Shown piece by piece: positions 35,373 to 43,008 of a stretch of DNA of 64,000 nt. Each line of letters opens with the position of its first letter. The stretch's first letter is position 1. The notes under the pieces are model-generated. The model was not told the origin of the DNA. It saw only the letters and a list, made by a program, of their open reading frames with translations, and made no database searches. The DNA is from Haloterrigena alkaliphila. Its GTDB lineage: Archaea; Halobacteriota; Halobacteria; Halobacteriales; Natrialbaceae. The translations under genes were made by a program, and so were the position numbers. The stretch covers positions 2,356,001-2,420,000 of the forward strand of contig NZ_CP071462.1 in NCBI RefSeq assembly GCF_017352155.2, written 5' to 3'.

Positions 35373-35915
35373 GTGGCTCAGGAACCGACTGGCTTCGAAC
35401 CGGACCGCCGCGGACGTGCGTCGTCAGCCGTCGACACGCGTCGGCCCGTCCGATCGACGGACGAGCGCGGACGGCCCGTTCCGACCGATCACGGAGGGGA
35501 ATCCGTGCAGTTCGTGAAACGACTCTGGAAACGACACGTACAGGACCAGCCCGACGGCTATCAGGCGTACGTCTCCCTGCCGACGGACGACGCCGAACCG
35601 TCGGTCGGAGACGTACACGACTGTATCGACCGGCTGGAACACGCCTTCGAGGGCCGCCTCGACGTGTACGCGCGGGTGAGTCGGATCGCCGTGGTCTCCG
35701 ATCCTGTCTCCGCCGATCAGTTCGACGACGACGCGTTCGAGGCCGCCCTCGAGCGACTCGAGGCGTGTTACGAGGCGCACTCGCTGGCCCGGCTGGAAAA
35801 GTGGCGGTCGGCCGACGATCGGCTCGTCAAATCCTACGTCGTCGTCCCGGTCAAGCCGCTGTTTCCCCGCGACCGAACCGACGACGCGCCGCGGGTTCGG
35901 TCGGTCGTCGAGTGA
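35373..35915 (+). CDS. Hypothetical soluble protein
   Basis: 180 residues from a GTG. A TATTAC about 30 nt upstream supports this start, but a second GTG at 35505 ('VQFVKRLWKRHVQDQPDGY') would drop a disordered, arginine-rich leader and is also credible. The body (about 45-170) is mixed alpha/beta with 'YQAYVSLPTDDAEPSVGDVHD', 'ARVSRIAVVSDP' and 'AALERLEACYEAHSLARLEKW'. I do not recognise it. It converges on the MscS-like gene. Confidence 0.6.
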   Translation: MAQEPTGFEPDRRGRASSAVDTRRPVRSTDERGRPVPTDHGGESVQFVKRLWKRHVQDQPDGYQAYVSLPTDDAEPSVGDVHDCIDRLEHAFEGRLDVYARVSRIAVVSDPVSADQFDDDAFEAALERLEACYEAHSLARLEKWRSADDRLVKSYVVVPVKPLFPRDRTDDAPRVRSVVE

Positions 35916-35973
35916 CGGGGACGGATGCGGTGGTCAGTCGTCGACGCGCGCCGACCAGTCCAACGCGCGCCGA

Positions 35974-36789
35974 TCAGTCGTCGTCGGTCGGACCGGGCTC
36001 GGACCCGGGGTCCCGGTCGGAGCGCGGGGACTGACTGCCGGCTGATCGGTCGCTTCCGGTCGATCGACCGCTGCTCGATCCGTCATCGTCGGGTGCAACG
36101 TTGGCGGTGCGTCCCATCCAGCCGCCGATGTTCTCGGAGACGTAGTCTTTCCCGCCCCAGCCGAAGGCGACGCCGGCGCCGATGGCGACCGCCGCGGCGA
36201 GGCCCCACGCGAGCGCTCGCGCGAAGACGTAGAGGATGCTGACGTCGATCCCCATCGTGTCGAGGCCGATGACGATCGCGGTGAAGTAGAGGAACATGCG
36301 GGCGCCGTTGGCGAACCAGTTCCCGTAGACCGTCTCGGCGGCGGCGCGCGTCCGCTCGATGATGTCACCGACGAAGTCGGCGACGACGAAGCCGATGACG
36401 ATGACGAGCAGCCCGGCGATAAAGGCCGGCAGATACGAGACGGCCGTCGCGATCCACTCGGATAGTAACTGGATCGCGAGCGCGTTGGCGGCCGCGAGGA
36501 TCGCCAGGGAGTAGACGAACCACTTCGCGAGCGAGCCGAACGCGCTCGAGACGGCCCGTTCCGTCCCGCCGAGGATGCGTCCCAGCGGCGTCTCGAGGAC
36601 CATTCTATCGAGTTCGATACCGTCGGCGAGGCTCCGCACGGCTTTGGCGGCGATACGGCCGACGATCCAGCCGATGAAGAGGATCACCAGCGCGCCGACA
36701 AGTCGCGGGAGGAACGTGACGAGTTCCGCGATCGGATCCTGCAACCAGTCCGGAATCGGTCCTTGCTGTGCGAGTTGGGGTTGTACCAT
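35974..36789 (-). CDS. Membrane protein with small-conductance mechanosensitive channel-like (TM_helix/MscS N-terminal) repeats
   Basis: 271 residues from the ATG of 'MVQPQLAQQGPIPDW'. Repeated hydrophobic blocks such as 'LPRLVGALVILFIGWIVGRI' and 'LPAFIAGLLVIVIGFVVADFVG', plus a third near 190-225, are the conserved TM_helix units found in front of MscS channel domains. The beta domain of full MscS is missing, replaced by a disordered Ser/Asp-rich tail. It may form or regulate a pore for osmotic release; that is inference. Confidence 0.82.
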   Translation of the reverse strand: MVQPQLAQQGPIPDWLQDPIAELVTFLPRLVGALVILFIGWIVGRIAAKAVRSLADGIELDRMVLETPLGRILGGTERAVSSAFGSLAKWFVYSLAILAAANALAIQLLSEWIATAVSYLPAFIAGLLVIVIGFVVADFVGDIIERTRAAAETVYGNWFANGARMFLYFTAIVIGLDTMGIDVSILYVFARALAWGLAAAVAIGAGVAFGWGGKDYVSENIGGWMGRTANVAPDDDGSSSGRSTGSDRSAGSQSPRSDRDPGSEPGPTDDD

Positions 36790-37413
36790 ACACCGAATCG
36801 TGGGCCTCACGGCGTTTCGTAATTGCGTGCCTATCGAACTGTCGTGAAACCAACCGTTCGTCGTCGGAGACGGCGCGCCGATTGAAGTGTCCGTTGACCG
36901 GAATTGCGCGCCGAACGGACCGTGACGGATCGAGGTCGGTTCCGAGCTTCGTCGTCGCATCCATCGCCGGCGACGGCGCACCGACCGTCGCGCAGTCGGG
37001 CGATAATCGAGGTTTGGCCGTACTGTCGCCGATCGGCCGACAGATCAACCGGTGACACCGTCGGATTCGGAGAACGGTCGCAGACGGTAAGTACCGAGTT
37101 TCATGCATGACTGTGATCGGCGGCGTCCGGACGTCGAGGGCCGGTCACGAGGTCGCGTCGAGCCGCGAATCGGTGCGATTCGCTCGTTCGTCGGGTCGGC
37201 CCTGACGGCTGCGCCGCAAGACTCGATTTCGGCGTTCGGATCCGCCGATTCGCGTAATCGCGGATTAGCACAGCGAGGGAACAGGCCCGTTCTCGAAGGT
37301 CGGCAGCGAGCGAGAATCACGGCGTCTCTCGAGCGGCGAGATACCTCGAGACAGCAGGGCACCGCCGGTGAGCCGGCGACGCCGGTGGGGGCGAACCGTC
37401 TCAGCGAGGCGCC
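36790..37413. other. Noncoding gap of 624 bases
   Basis: The gap lies between the start of the MscS-like gene (minus) and the end of the creatininase-family gene (minus). Short open frames on both strands have arginine-rich, non-protein composition. I see no repeat copy, tRNA-like sequence or clear promoter element apart from an AATTAC near 36820 that could serve the MscS-like gene. Confidence 0.5.
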
Positions 37414-38223
37414 TCACCTCGAGTCGCCGCTCTCGGGACCGTCCCCGGAACGCGGCTCGAGGTACGGTTCGGGCATGAGGTCCTCGATGGGCTGGGCGTC
37501 GAGCCACTCGAGCAGCGCGACGAGTTGGTCGGTCGCGGCCTCGAACAGTTCCGCGCCGATTTCGGGGGTCGCGTCGGTCTGATCGCCGAAGACGCCGTTG
37601 GGGCTGTTCTCGATGCAGTCGTAGAAGGTGGTCGCGCCGTGGACCCGCTCGGCGTCGTAATCGAAGACCGCGCCGCCATCGCGGGCCGCCTCGAGGCGGT
37701 TCTCGTGAACGAGTTCGTTCGCGATGTGCATGATCATCGCCGTCTCCTTCGGGCCGCCGTGGGGGCCGGGCGTCTCGAAGACCTCGTCGATCAGGTCCGG
37801 GATGGACTCGTCCCACATCCACTCGATGGCGTAGGCGGTGCCGTCCTCGTGGAGCCGTCGACCGACCTCCCGGAGGTGGGCGACGTTGCCCCCGTGGGCG
37901 TTGACGTAGACGATGCGGTCGATGCCGTGGGCCGTGAGATTTCTCGAGAGGCTTTCGACGTAGTCCCGAAAGACCGGCGCCTCGACCCACATCGTGCCGG
38001 GGAACTGCCGGTGGTGAGAGCTCACGCCGATCGGGACCGGCGGCGTACAGAGGTGGCCCGTCCGGTCGGTCGCCTCGCGGGCCAGCGCCTCCGCGATCAT
38101 GTGGTCCGTCCCCTCGGGGAGGTGGGGGCCGTGCTGTTCGGTCGAGCCCAGCGGGACGACCGCGAGCGATTCCGCCGCCGCGTAGTCGCCGAGTTCCGGC
38201 CAGGACTGGTGGGCGAGGTACAT
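37414..38223 (-). CDS. Creatininase-family amidohydrolase
   Basis: 269 residues from the ATG of 'MYLAHQSWPELGDYAAAESL'. The metal-binding signature 'PLGSTEQHGPHLPEGTD' (Glu, His, Asp ligands), 'HRQFPGTM', 'YVNAHGGNV' (third metal His) and 'GPKETAMIMHIA' (metal Glu) are all present. The family includes creatininase, MftE and the archaeal ArfB formamide hydrolase of flavin and F420 synthesis. An ArfB-like role is attractive in an archaeon that makes F420 but cannot be settled here. Confidence 0.92.
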   Translation of the reverse strand: MYLAHQSWPELGDYAAAESLAVVPLGSTEQHGPHLPEGTDHMIAEALAREATDRTGHLCTPPVPIGVSSHHRQFPGTMWVEAPVFRDYVESLSRNLTAHGIDRIVYVNAHGGNVAHLREVGRRLHEDGTAYAIEWMWDESIPDLIDEVFETPGPHGGPKETAMIMHIANELVHENRLEAARDGGAVFDYDAERVHGATTFYDCIENSPNGVFGDQTDATPEIGAELFEAATDQLVALLEWLDAQPIEDLMPEPYLEPRSGDGPESGDSR

Positions 38224-38459
38224 AGTCGACGCATTCGGCGAAGTCGGAAAACAGTGCGTGCTGCGGAACCGGTCGCCGCCGTCGTCTCGTCCCATCCGTC
38301 CTCGGTTCGACTCGAGTTGGTTCGGGTCGGATCGATTCGACCCAGACGGGTTCAACTCGAGTCGGTCATCTCCGATTCGACCGCTGCCGTCGGTCTGCGC
38401 CGCCGTGCGCCGGTCCAGTTGTTACTCGAACTCCCTCGAGACGGCAGTTTATGATAACT

Positions 38460-38467
38460 CTTAATAG
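38460..38467 (+). promoter_or_regulatory. TATA-like box of nikR (leaderless promoter)
   Basis: CTTAATAG is centred 27 nt before the nikR ATG at 38490, so the message should start at the ATG. Around it lie AACT and AGTT, imperfect inverted arms six bases apart, which might be part of an autoregulatory site; this is weak. Confidence 0.5.
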
Positions 38468-38489
38468 TTCACACCCGACGGATTATTAC

Positions 38490-38918
38490 ATGGCAGTCGT
38501 CAGCGTCTCGATGCCGGACGAACTCCTCGAGCGACTCGACCAGTTCGCGGACGAACACGGCTACACCGGGCGTAGCGAAGTCGTCCGAGAGGCCTCGCGG
38601 AACCTGCTCGGCGAGTTCGAGAACACCCGTCTCGAGGAACGGGATCTGATGGGCATCGTCACCGTCCTCTTCGACTACGAGACGACCAGCGTCGAGGAGC
38701 GGATGATGCACCTGCGCCACGAACACGAGGATCTCGTCGCCTCGAACTTCCACAGCCACGTCGGCGACCACTACTGCATGGAACTGTTCGTGCTGGAAGG
38801 GCGACTCGAGGACATCTCGACGTTCGTCGGGAAGATTCGCGCGACGAAGGACGCGCTCACCGTCGACTACTCGGTGATCCCGGTCGACGACTTCGATCCG
38901 ATCGCGCAGGGCGACTGA
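38490..38918 (+). CDS. nikR: NikR-family nickel-responsive transcriptional regulator
   Basis: 142 residues. Residues 1-45 are a ribbon-helix-helix domain ('[22 protein letters not shown]'). The ACT-like C-terminal domain keeps the nickel site of E. coli NikR: His77, His88, His90 and Cys96 ('[19 protein letters not shown]'). NikR tetramers bind DNA when nickel is loaded and usually repress nickel uptake. The promoter position favours 38490 over the in-frame start 13 codons earlier. No nickel transporter or enzyme gene lies next to it, so its targets are elsewhere. Confidence 0.94.
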   Translation: MAVVSVSMPDELLERLDQFADEHGYTGRSEVVREASRNLLGEFENTRLEERDLMGIVTVLFDYETTSVEERMMHLRHEHEDLVASNFHSHVGDHYCMELFVLEGRLEDISTFVGKIRATKDALTVDYSVIPVDDFDPIAQGD

Positions 38919-39005
38919 CTCGGGTCGCGTTCGACCGCCCGTCCGTTCGGGCGCCCGTCGTGTTCGAACGCCTAGTTTTACTGTGCGCCCGTCGAACGTG
39001 CGTGC

Positions 39006-39383
39006 ATGACCTACCGGAAGGTGAACTACGAGGACGTCGAGCAGGTCTCGAGCGCGATGCACTTCCTCTCGGACCCGCTCGAGACCGAGCAGGTGGGGGT
39101 GACGGTGGCACGTTGCGATCCCGGCTGGAACAGCAAGCCACACGATCACACGGACAACGGCCACGAGGAGGTCTACGTGCTGATCGAGGGGGAGGCGACG
39201 GTCGTGATCGACGACGAACCGGTCGCGATGGAGGCCGGCGACGCGCTGTGGATTCCCCCGGCGTCGACCCGGCAGATCCGCAACGGCGACGCGGAGAGCG
39301 CGTTCGTCCTCGTCAGCGCGCCGAGCATCGGCGAAGAGGACGGCGACGAGGGGGAGTGGCTGCTCTCGGGCTTCGCCGGCTGA
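39006..39383 (+). CDS. Cupin-domain protein
   Basis: 125 residues, one cupin barrel. Motif 1 reads 'KPHDHTDNGHEEVYVLIEGEATVVID' in pieces, with His-His-Glu metal ligands. Motif 2 is degraded ('AGDALWIPPASTRQIRN'), having no His in the usual place. It may bind a metal through the first motif or act as a small-molecule-binding protein. It lies 87 bases after nikR on the same strand, but a link to nickel is not shown. Confidence 0.85.
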   Translation: MTYRKVNYEDVEQVSSAMHFLSDPLETEQVGVTVARCDPGWNSKPHDHTDNGHEEVYVLIEGEATVVIDDEPVAMEAGDALWIPPASTRQIRNGDAESAFVLVSAPSIGEEDGDEGEWLLSGFAG

Positions 39384-39440
39384 GTTCGACGCTGTGACGT
39401 TGCGGATCGGCGCCGTGACGCGAGGCGACCGTCGACGGCG

Positions 39441-39540
39441 CTCGAGGAAAATCGGTGTTCGGCGAGACTGCTCGAGGGACGGTCGGTGTTCGTCCAGACC
39501 GCTCGAGCGCCAGTCGGTATTCGTCCAGACCGCTCGAGGG
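39441..39540. repeat. Tandem repeat of about 31 bp, three copies
   Basis: Units begin CTCGAG at 39441, 39471, 39502 and (partial) 39533. The second and third are nearly identical ('GTCGGT.TTCGTCCAGACCG'). The array lies between the cupin and the next membrane-protein gene. No protein or promoter role is evident. Confidence 0.75.
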
Positions 39541-39619
39541 ATCGAGACGCGACCACCGATCGAAAGACGGCGGGACGGTTTTGTGTGCCGCCGTGGTCGT
39601 CACGGCCGGGTGACCGCCG

Positions 39620-40090
39620 ATCTACTCGAAACACCACGCCGCCATCTCGCTCGTCGTCGCCGGCGTCCTCGCCGCCGTCCTGTCGCCGATCACCGTTTTC
39701 GGAACCGAGATTCCCGCCGTCGCGGTCGTCGCTTACGGCACCGCCGTCGGCGTGTTCATCGACGTCGACCACTTGCTCATCGCCCGCGTCAAGACCGGGT
39801 CGTGGGATGCCCTCCGATTCTGTCTCTCCAACCCGCTCGCGGCCGTCGCCGATCAGGGACGCATCTTCGGTCACGGCGACGTCGGCGTCCTTTCGCGACT
39901 GCTCAGTCACCTGCTCATCATCGGCGTCGTCGTCCCGACGCTGGCGCTGGCGAGTCCGTCCCTCGCCGTCCTGACCGGCGTCGTCCTCTACGTTCACCTC
40001 GTCTGCGACGTTGCGTGGGACCGCTGGCGACTCGAGCGCACCGCGAGCGAGTTCGACTCGATCGACGAACTCGTGCGGGGGCTTCGATAA
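39620..40090 (+). CDS. Small membrane protein of unknown function; start codon uncertain
   Basis: The first usual start in this frame is GTG 39752, giving 112 residues ('VFIDVDHLLIARVKTGSWDALRF'). The same frame stays open back to a TGA at 39611 and encodes a convincing hydrophobic helix ('AAISLVVAGVLAAVLSPI'), with haloarchaeal codon use. No ATG, GTG or TTG occurs there, but ATC at 39620 stands exactly where an ATG would fit, before 'YSKHHAA'. Two more helices lie near the centre and end. 'DVDHLLIAR' is typical of small membrane proteins with conserved Asp and His, function unknown. Either the start is unusual, or the gene is shortened or damaged. Confidence 0.6.
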   Translation: MYSKHHAAISLVVAGVLAAVLSPITVFGTEIPAVAVVAYGTAVGVFIDVDHLLIARVKTGSWDALRFCLSNPLAAVADQGRIFGHGDVGVLSRLLSHLLIIGVVVPTLALASPSLAVLTGVVLYVHLVCDVAWDRWRLERTASEFDSIDELVRGLR

Positions 40091-40440
40091 ATTCGACTTA
40101 CGAATTGAGCAGTGGGTTCGGGATGAGAGGCGGGGAACTGACGCGAAGCGTCCTGCTATCGTGGCAACAGGGAATTGCCACGCCCTCCCCAGCCGATTCG
40201 CTCACTCCCTTCGGTCGTTCGCTCATCCCTCGCGTGAGTTCGTGCCGCGGTTCGCTGTGCTCATGGGTCGCTTCGCTCCCCATTCGCTTTCCGAGGTGCT
40301 CACTCCGTTCGCACCTCGCTTTCGCTCACCCCGGCACAGCACGCGCCACCGCATGCCAGTTAACCGTCTGAGCAGTATGTAGATCGCCTGTACTGGTGAC
40401 CCGTGTGGATACCCTCGGTTGGACGGCCGCCGTTGGACCT
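40091..40440. other. Intergenic gap with a dispersed repeat copy
   Basis: The 350 bases lie between two converging genes. Copy 2 of the dispersed repeat (40151-40356) fills most of the gap. No gene is supported. Confidence 0.7.
40151..40356 (-). repeat. Dispersed structured repeat, copy 2
   Basis: On the minus strand it starts TGCGGTGGCGCGTGCTGTG and ends with CGTGGCAATTCCCTGTTGCCACG, an 8-base-pair hairpin. The variable middle has a separate stem (GAGGTGC / GCACCTC). It matches the copies at 30376 and 50771 at both ends and in GAGGGATGAG...GAGCGAATCGG. Confidence 0.75.
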
Positions 40441-41466
40441 CTACGCGTTCGCGTCGCTCTCGTTGGCGTCGCCGGCGTCGGCGTCGGAGTCGCCGTCCGC
40501 ATCGCCACCGTCACTATCGTCTTCTGGCCCGTTCTCCTCGGATCCGTCCTCACCGTCTTCGGACTCGTCGTCGGCGCCGACCTCTTCGACGTCGACGTCT
40601 TTCCCCGCGACGCCGCTCTCCGAGATGACCGGTTTCAGGATGTAGCCGTTGTTCGGCCCGCGCTTGACCACGTTGATGTCGAACACGAACTCGAGGGGCT
40701 CGTCCGCGGACACCTCGAAGGAGTGGGTGATCTGGAGCTTCTCGCTGGGGACCTTCACGTCCACGACCTCGCCGTCGACGACGCCCTCGACGTCAGCGAC
40801 GTGGAGTTCGATCTTCTGGTAGGTGCCCTCCGAGAGCCCGCCATCGAAGACCGAGATCGCTTTCTTGCCGACGACCTTGGTCAGGTCGACCGTCGCGCCC
40901 TCGAGGTCGAGCCAGTAGAATCCGCGGCGTCGCTCGACGCCCTCGCCGCCTGACCCGTCCGAGTCGTCTCCGTCGCTGTCGTCGGGTTCGTCACCGTCTT
41001 CCGTTTCGGTTCCGTCCTCGGTCGCGGTCTCCTCGTCCTCGGACGTCGAATTGCCGCCGTCCTCGCCCCCTTCGGGAGCCGATTCGTCGCCGTTCTCGGT
41101 TTCCCCGTCGGATCCGTCCTCGCCGTCTCCCTCCCCGTCCTCGTCGTCGCCCGACTCCTCACCGCCGCCGTCGAAGATGCGCGCCTCATCGAACGAGACG
41201 TCGAGGCGGTCGAAATCGCCGATGTCGGCCGGCTGGTCGCTGATGAGTAGCCGGAAGTTCGCCCCGGCGGTCGCTTCCTCGGTCGTCTCATCGTCGTCCG
41301 ACGGCTCGTCGCCCGAGTCGCCGGTCGGGGAGCCGTCCGACGCACAGCCGGCCAGCATCGTCGCGCCGACGGTCCCGCCGGCGGCGATGAACGTGCGGCG
41401 GTCGATGTCCGTCTCGGGACGGTCCGGCATTCGATCGCGATCGTGAGTCGACTGGTCGTTCGTCAT
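40441..41466 (-). CDS. DUF4382-domain lipoprotein with acidic insertion
   Basis: 341 residues. A Tat motif 'DRRTFIAAGG' (RR at 23-24) and lipobox 'LAGC' (Cys41) indicate an exported, lipid-anchored protein. DUF4382 begins near residue 69 ('ANFRLLISDQPADIGDFDRLDVSF'), is broken by an Asp/Glu/Gly/Ser run from about 100 to 177, and resumes with 'RRGFYWLDLEGATVDLTKVVG' to about 300. A second acidic tail follows. The function of DUF4382 is unknown. Start at 41466; Met13 is an alternative. Confidence 0.88.
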   Translation of the reverse strand: MTNDQSTHDRDRMPDRPETDIDRRTFIAAGGTVGATMLAGCASDGSPTGDSGDEPSDDDETTEEATAGANFRLLISDQPADIGDFDRLDVSFDEARIFDGGGEESGDDEDGEGDGEDGSDGETENGDESAPEGGEDGGNSTSEDEETATEDGTETEDGDEPDDSDGDDSDGSGGEGVERRRGFYWLDLEGATVDLTKVVGKKAISVFDGGLSEGTYQKIELHVADVEGVVDGEVVDVKVPSEKLQITHSFEVSADEPLEFVFDINVVKRGPNNGYILKPVISESGVAGKDVDVEEVGADDESEDGEDGSEENGPEDDSDGGDADGDSDADAGDANESDANA

Positions 41467-41718
41467 ACGTCGGTCGTCGAACCCTCATCGCAAAAAGGAG
41501 GTCACTCGTTCCGAACCTTCAGAACCGTTTATAACCGTTTCGAACGGCCAATTTCGGGTTCGAACTGATCACCGGAGGGACCGTCGACCGCCGGACGGGA
41601 CGACGGACGAACCGCCCCCGCAATCGCTTCTCGAGTGGTGGGTCCGGACCGGCGATCGTTTTCAACGCTTGCAACGGACCCCCGCGGCTATTTCCTCCGG
41701 GCTGTGGTTGACTCGGGC

Positions 41719-42870
41719 ATGGATCTACTCGAGGAGACCATCGTCCCGGAGCACGCGCGCGACGTCAAGGCCGAGGCCCGCGAGTTCGCCAGCGAACACA
41801 TCGAACCCAACGCGCAGGAGTACTTCCAGTCGGGGGAGTACCCCGAGGAGATCCTCGAGGCGGGGCGGGAGGCGAACCTCGTCGCGCAGGACATCCCGGA
41901 GGAGTTGGGCGGTCGGGGGTTCGACCTCCCGCAGTTACTCGCGATCACCGAGGAGTTCTACCGGGCCGACGCGGGCATCGCGCTGACGCTCCAGCTGGCG
42001 AGTTTCGGCTGCGAGATCACCTACAGCCACGGCACCGACGAGCAGTGCGAGGAGTACATCCGCCCGGTCGCGGAGGGCGAGCAGCGCTCGGGGCTGGCGG
42101 TCTCCGAACCCGACACCGGGAGCGACCTCGCGGGGATGGAGACGACCGCCGAGAAGGAGGGCGACGAGTACGTGATCAACGGCGAGAAGTACTGGATCGG
42201 CAACGGCGTCGAGGCCGACTGGATCACGCTCTACGCTCGCACCGGCGACGACGAGGACAACCCGTACGGAAACTACTCGCTCTTTATCGTGCCGACCGAC
42301 ACCGACGGCTACGAGGCCGAACACATCCCCGAGAAGATGGCGATGCGGGCCTCGAAGCAGGCCCACATCGAACTCGAGAACTGCCGCGTTCCGGAAGCGA
42401 ACCTGATCGGCGAGGAGGGCGACGGATTCTGGCTGCTCGCGGACTTCTTCAACCACGGTCGGATCGCCGTCTCCGGGCACGGACTGGGCCTCGCGGCGGC
42501 GGCCATCGAGGAGGCCTGGGAGTTCGTCCACGACCGGGAGCAGTTCGGCCGGCGGATCGGCGACTTCCAGGCGGTCCAGCACGGCCTGGCGGACATGCTG
42601 ATGGCCTTCGAGCGCGCTCGAGCGCTCACCTGGCGGGCCTGCGAGAAGGTCGAGAACGGCGAGAACCAGGGGTACTGGGCGGCGCTGTCGAAGACCAACG
42701 CGACGGAGACGGCCGTCGAGGTCGCCGAACGGGGGATGCAGTTCCACGGCGGCCGCTCGATCTTCGACGAGCGCCGGATCGCCCGCGTCTACCGCGACGT
42801 GAGGATTCCGGTCATCTACGAGGGGGCGAACGAGATTCAGCGCAACCTGATCTACGGGCAAGCCCCGTGA
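41719..42870 (+). CDS. Acyl-CoA dehydrogenase
   Basis: 383 residues from the ATG of 'MDLLEETIVPEHARDV'. FAD-binding elements '[15 protein letters not shown]' and 'KYWIGNGVEADW', the 'DFQAVQHGLADM' helix and the catalytic-Glu loop 'VIYEGANEIQRN' place it in the ACAD family. It oxidises acyl-CoA to enoyl-CoA, passing electrons to an electron-transfer flavoprotein. Chain-length preference is not readable. It is one of two such genes in the window. Confidence 0.94.
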   Translation: MDLLEETIVPEHARDVKAEAREFASEHIEPNAQEYFQSGEYPEEILEAGREANLVAQDIPEELGGRGFDLPQLLAITEEFYRADAGIALTLQLASFGCEITYSHGTDEQCEEYIRPVAEGEQRSGLAVSEPDTGSDLAGMETTAEKEGDEYVINGEKYWIGNGVEADWITLYARTGDDEDNPYGNYSLFIVPTDTDGYEAEHIPEKMAMRASKQAHIELENCRVPEANLIGEEGDGFWLLADFFNHGRIAVSGHGLGLAAAAIEEAWEFVHDREQFGRRIGDFQAVQHGLADMLMAFERARALTWRACEKVENGENQGYWAALSKTNATETAVEVAERGMQFHGGRSIFDERRIARVYRDVRIPVIYEGANEIQRNLIYGQAP

Positions 42871-43008
42871 CGGACGACCCTGTTGCCATTTTCGCCCTCA
42901 CTCCGCGGCGTCGATCGCAGCATTCGCTCGAGACGGTCGCGGATCGTTCCGTGCCGAAAGAGCAAACCGTTCCGCCGCCAATGAGTTGCCCAATGGCGAT
43001 CCGGCGCG

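Noticed and set aside
39441-39540. Possible CRISPR array
   Set aside because: Units of about 31 bp follow each other with no unique spacers, and no cas gene is near. It is a simple tandem repeat.
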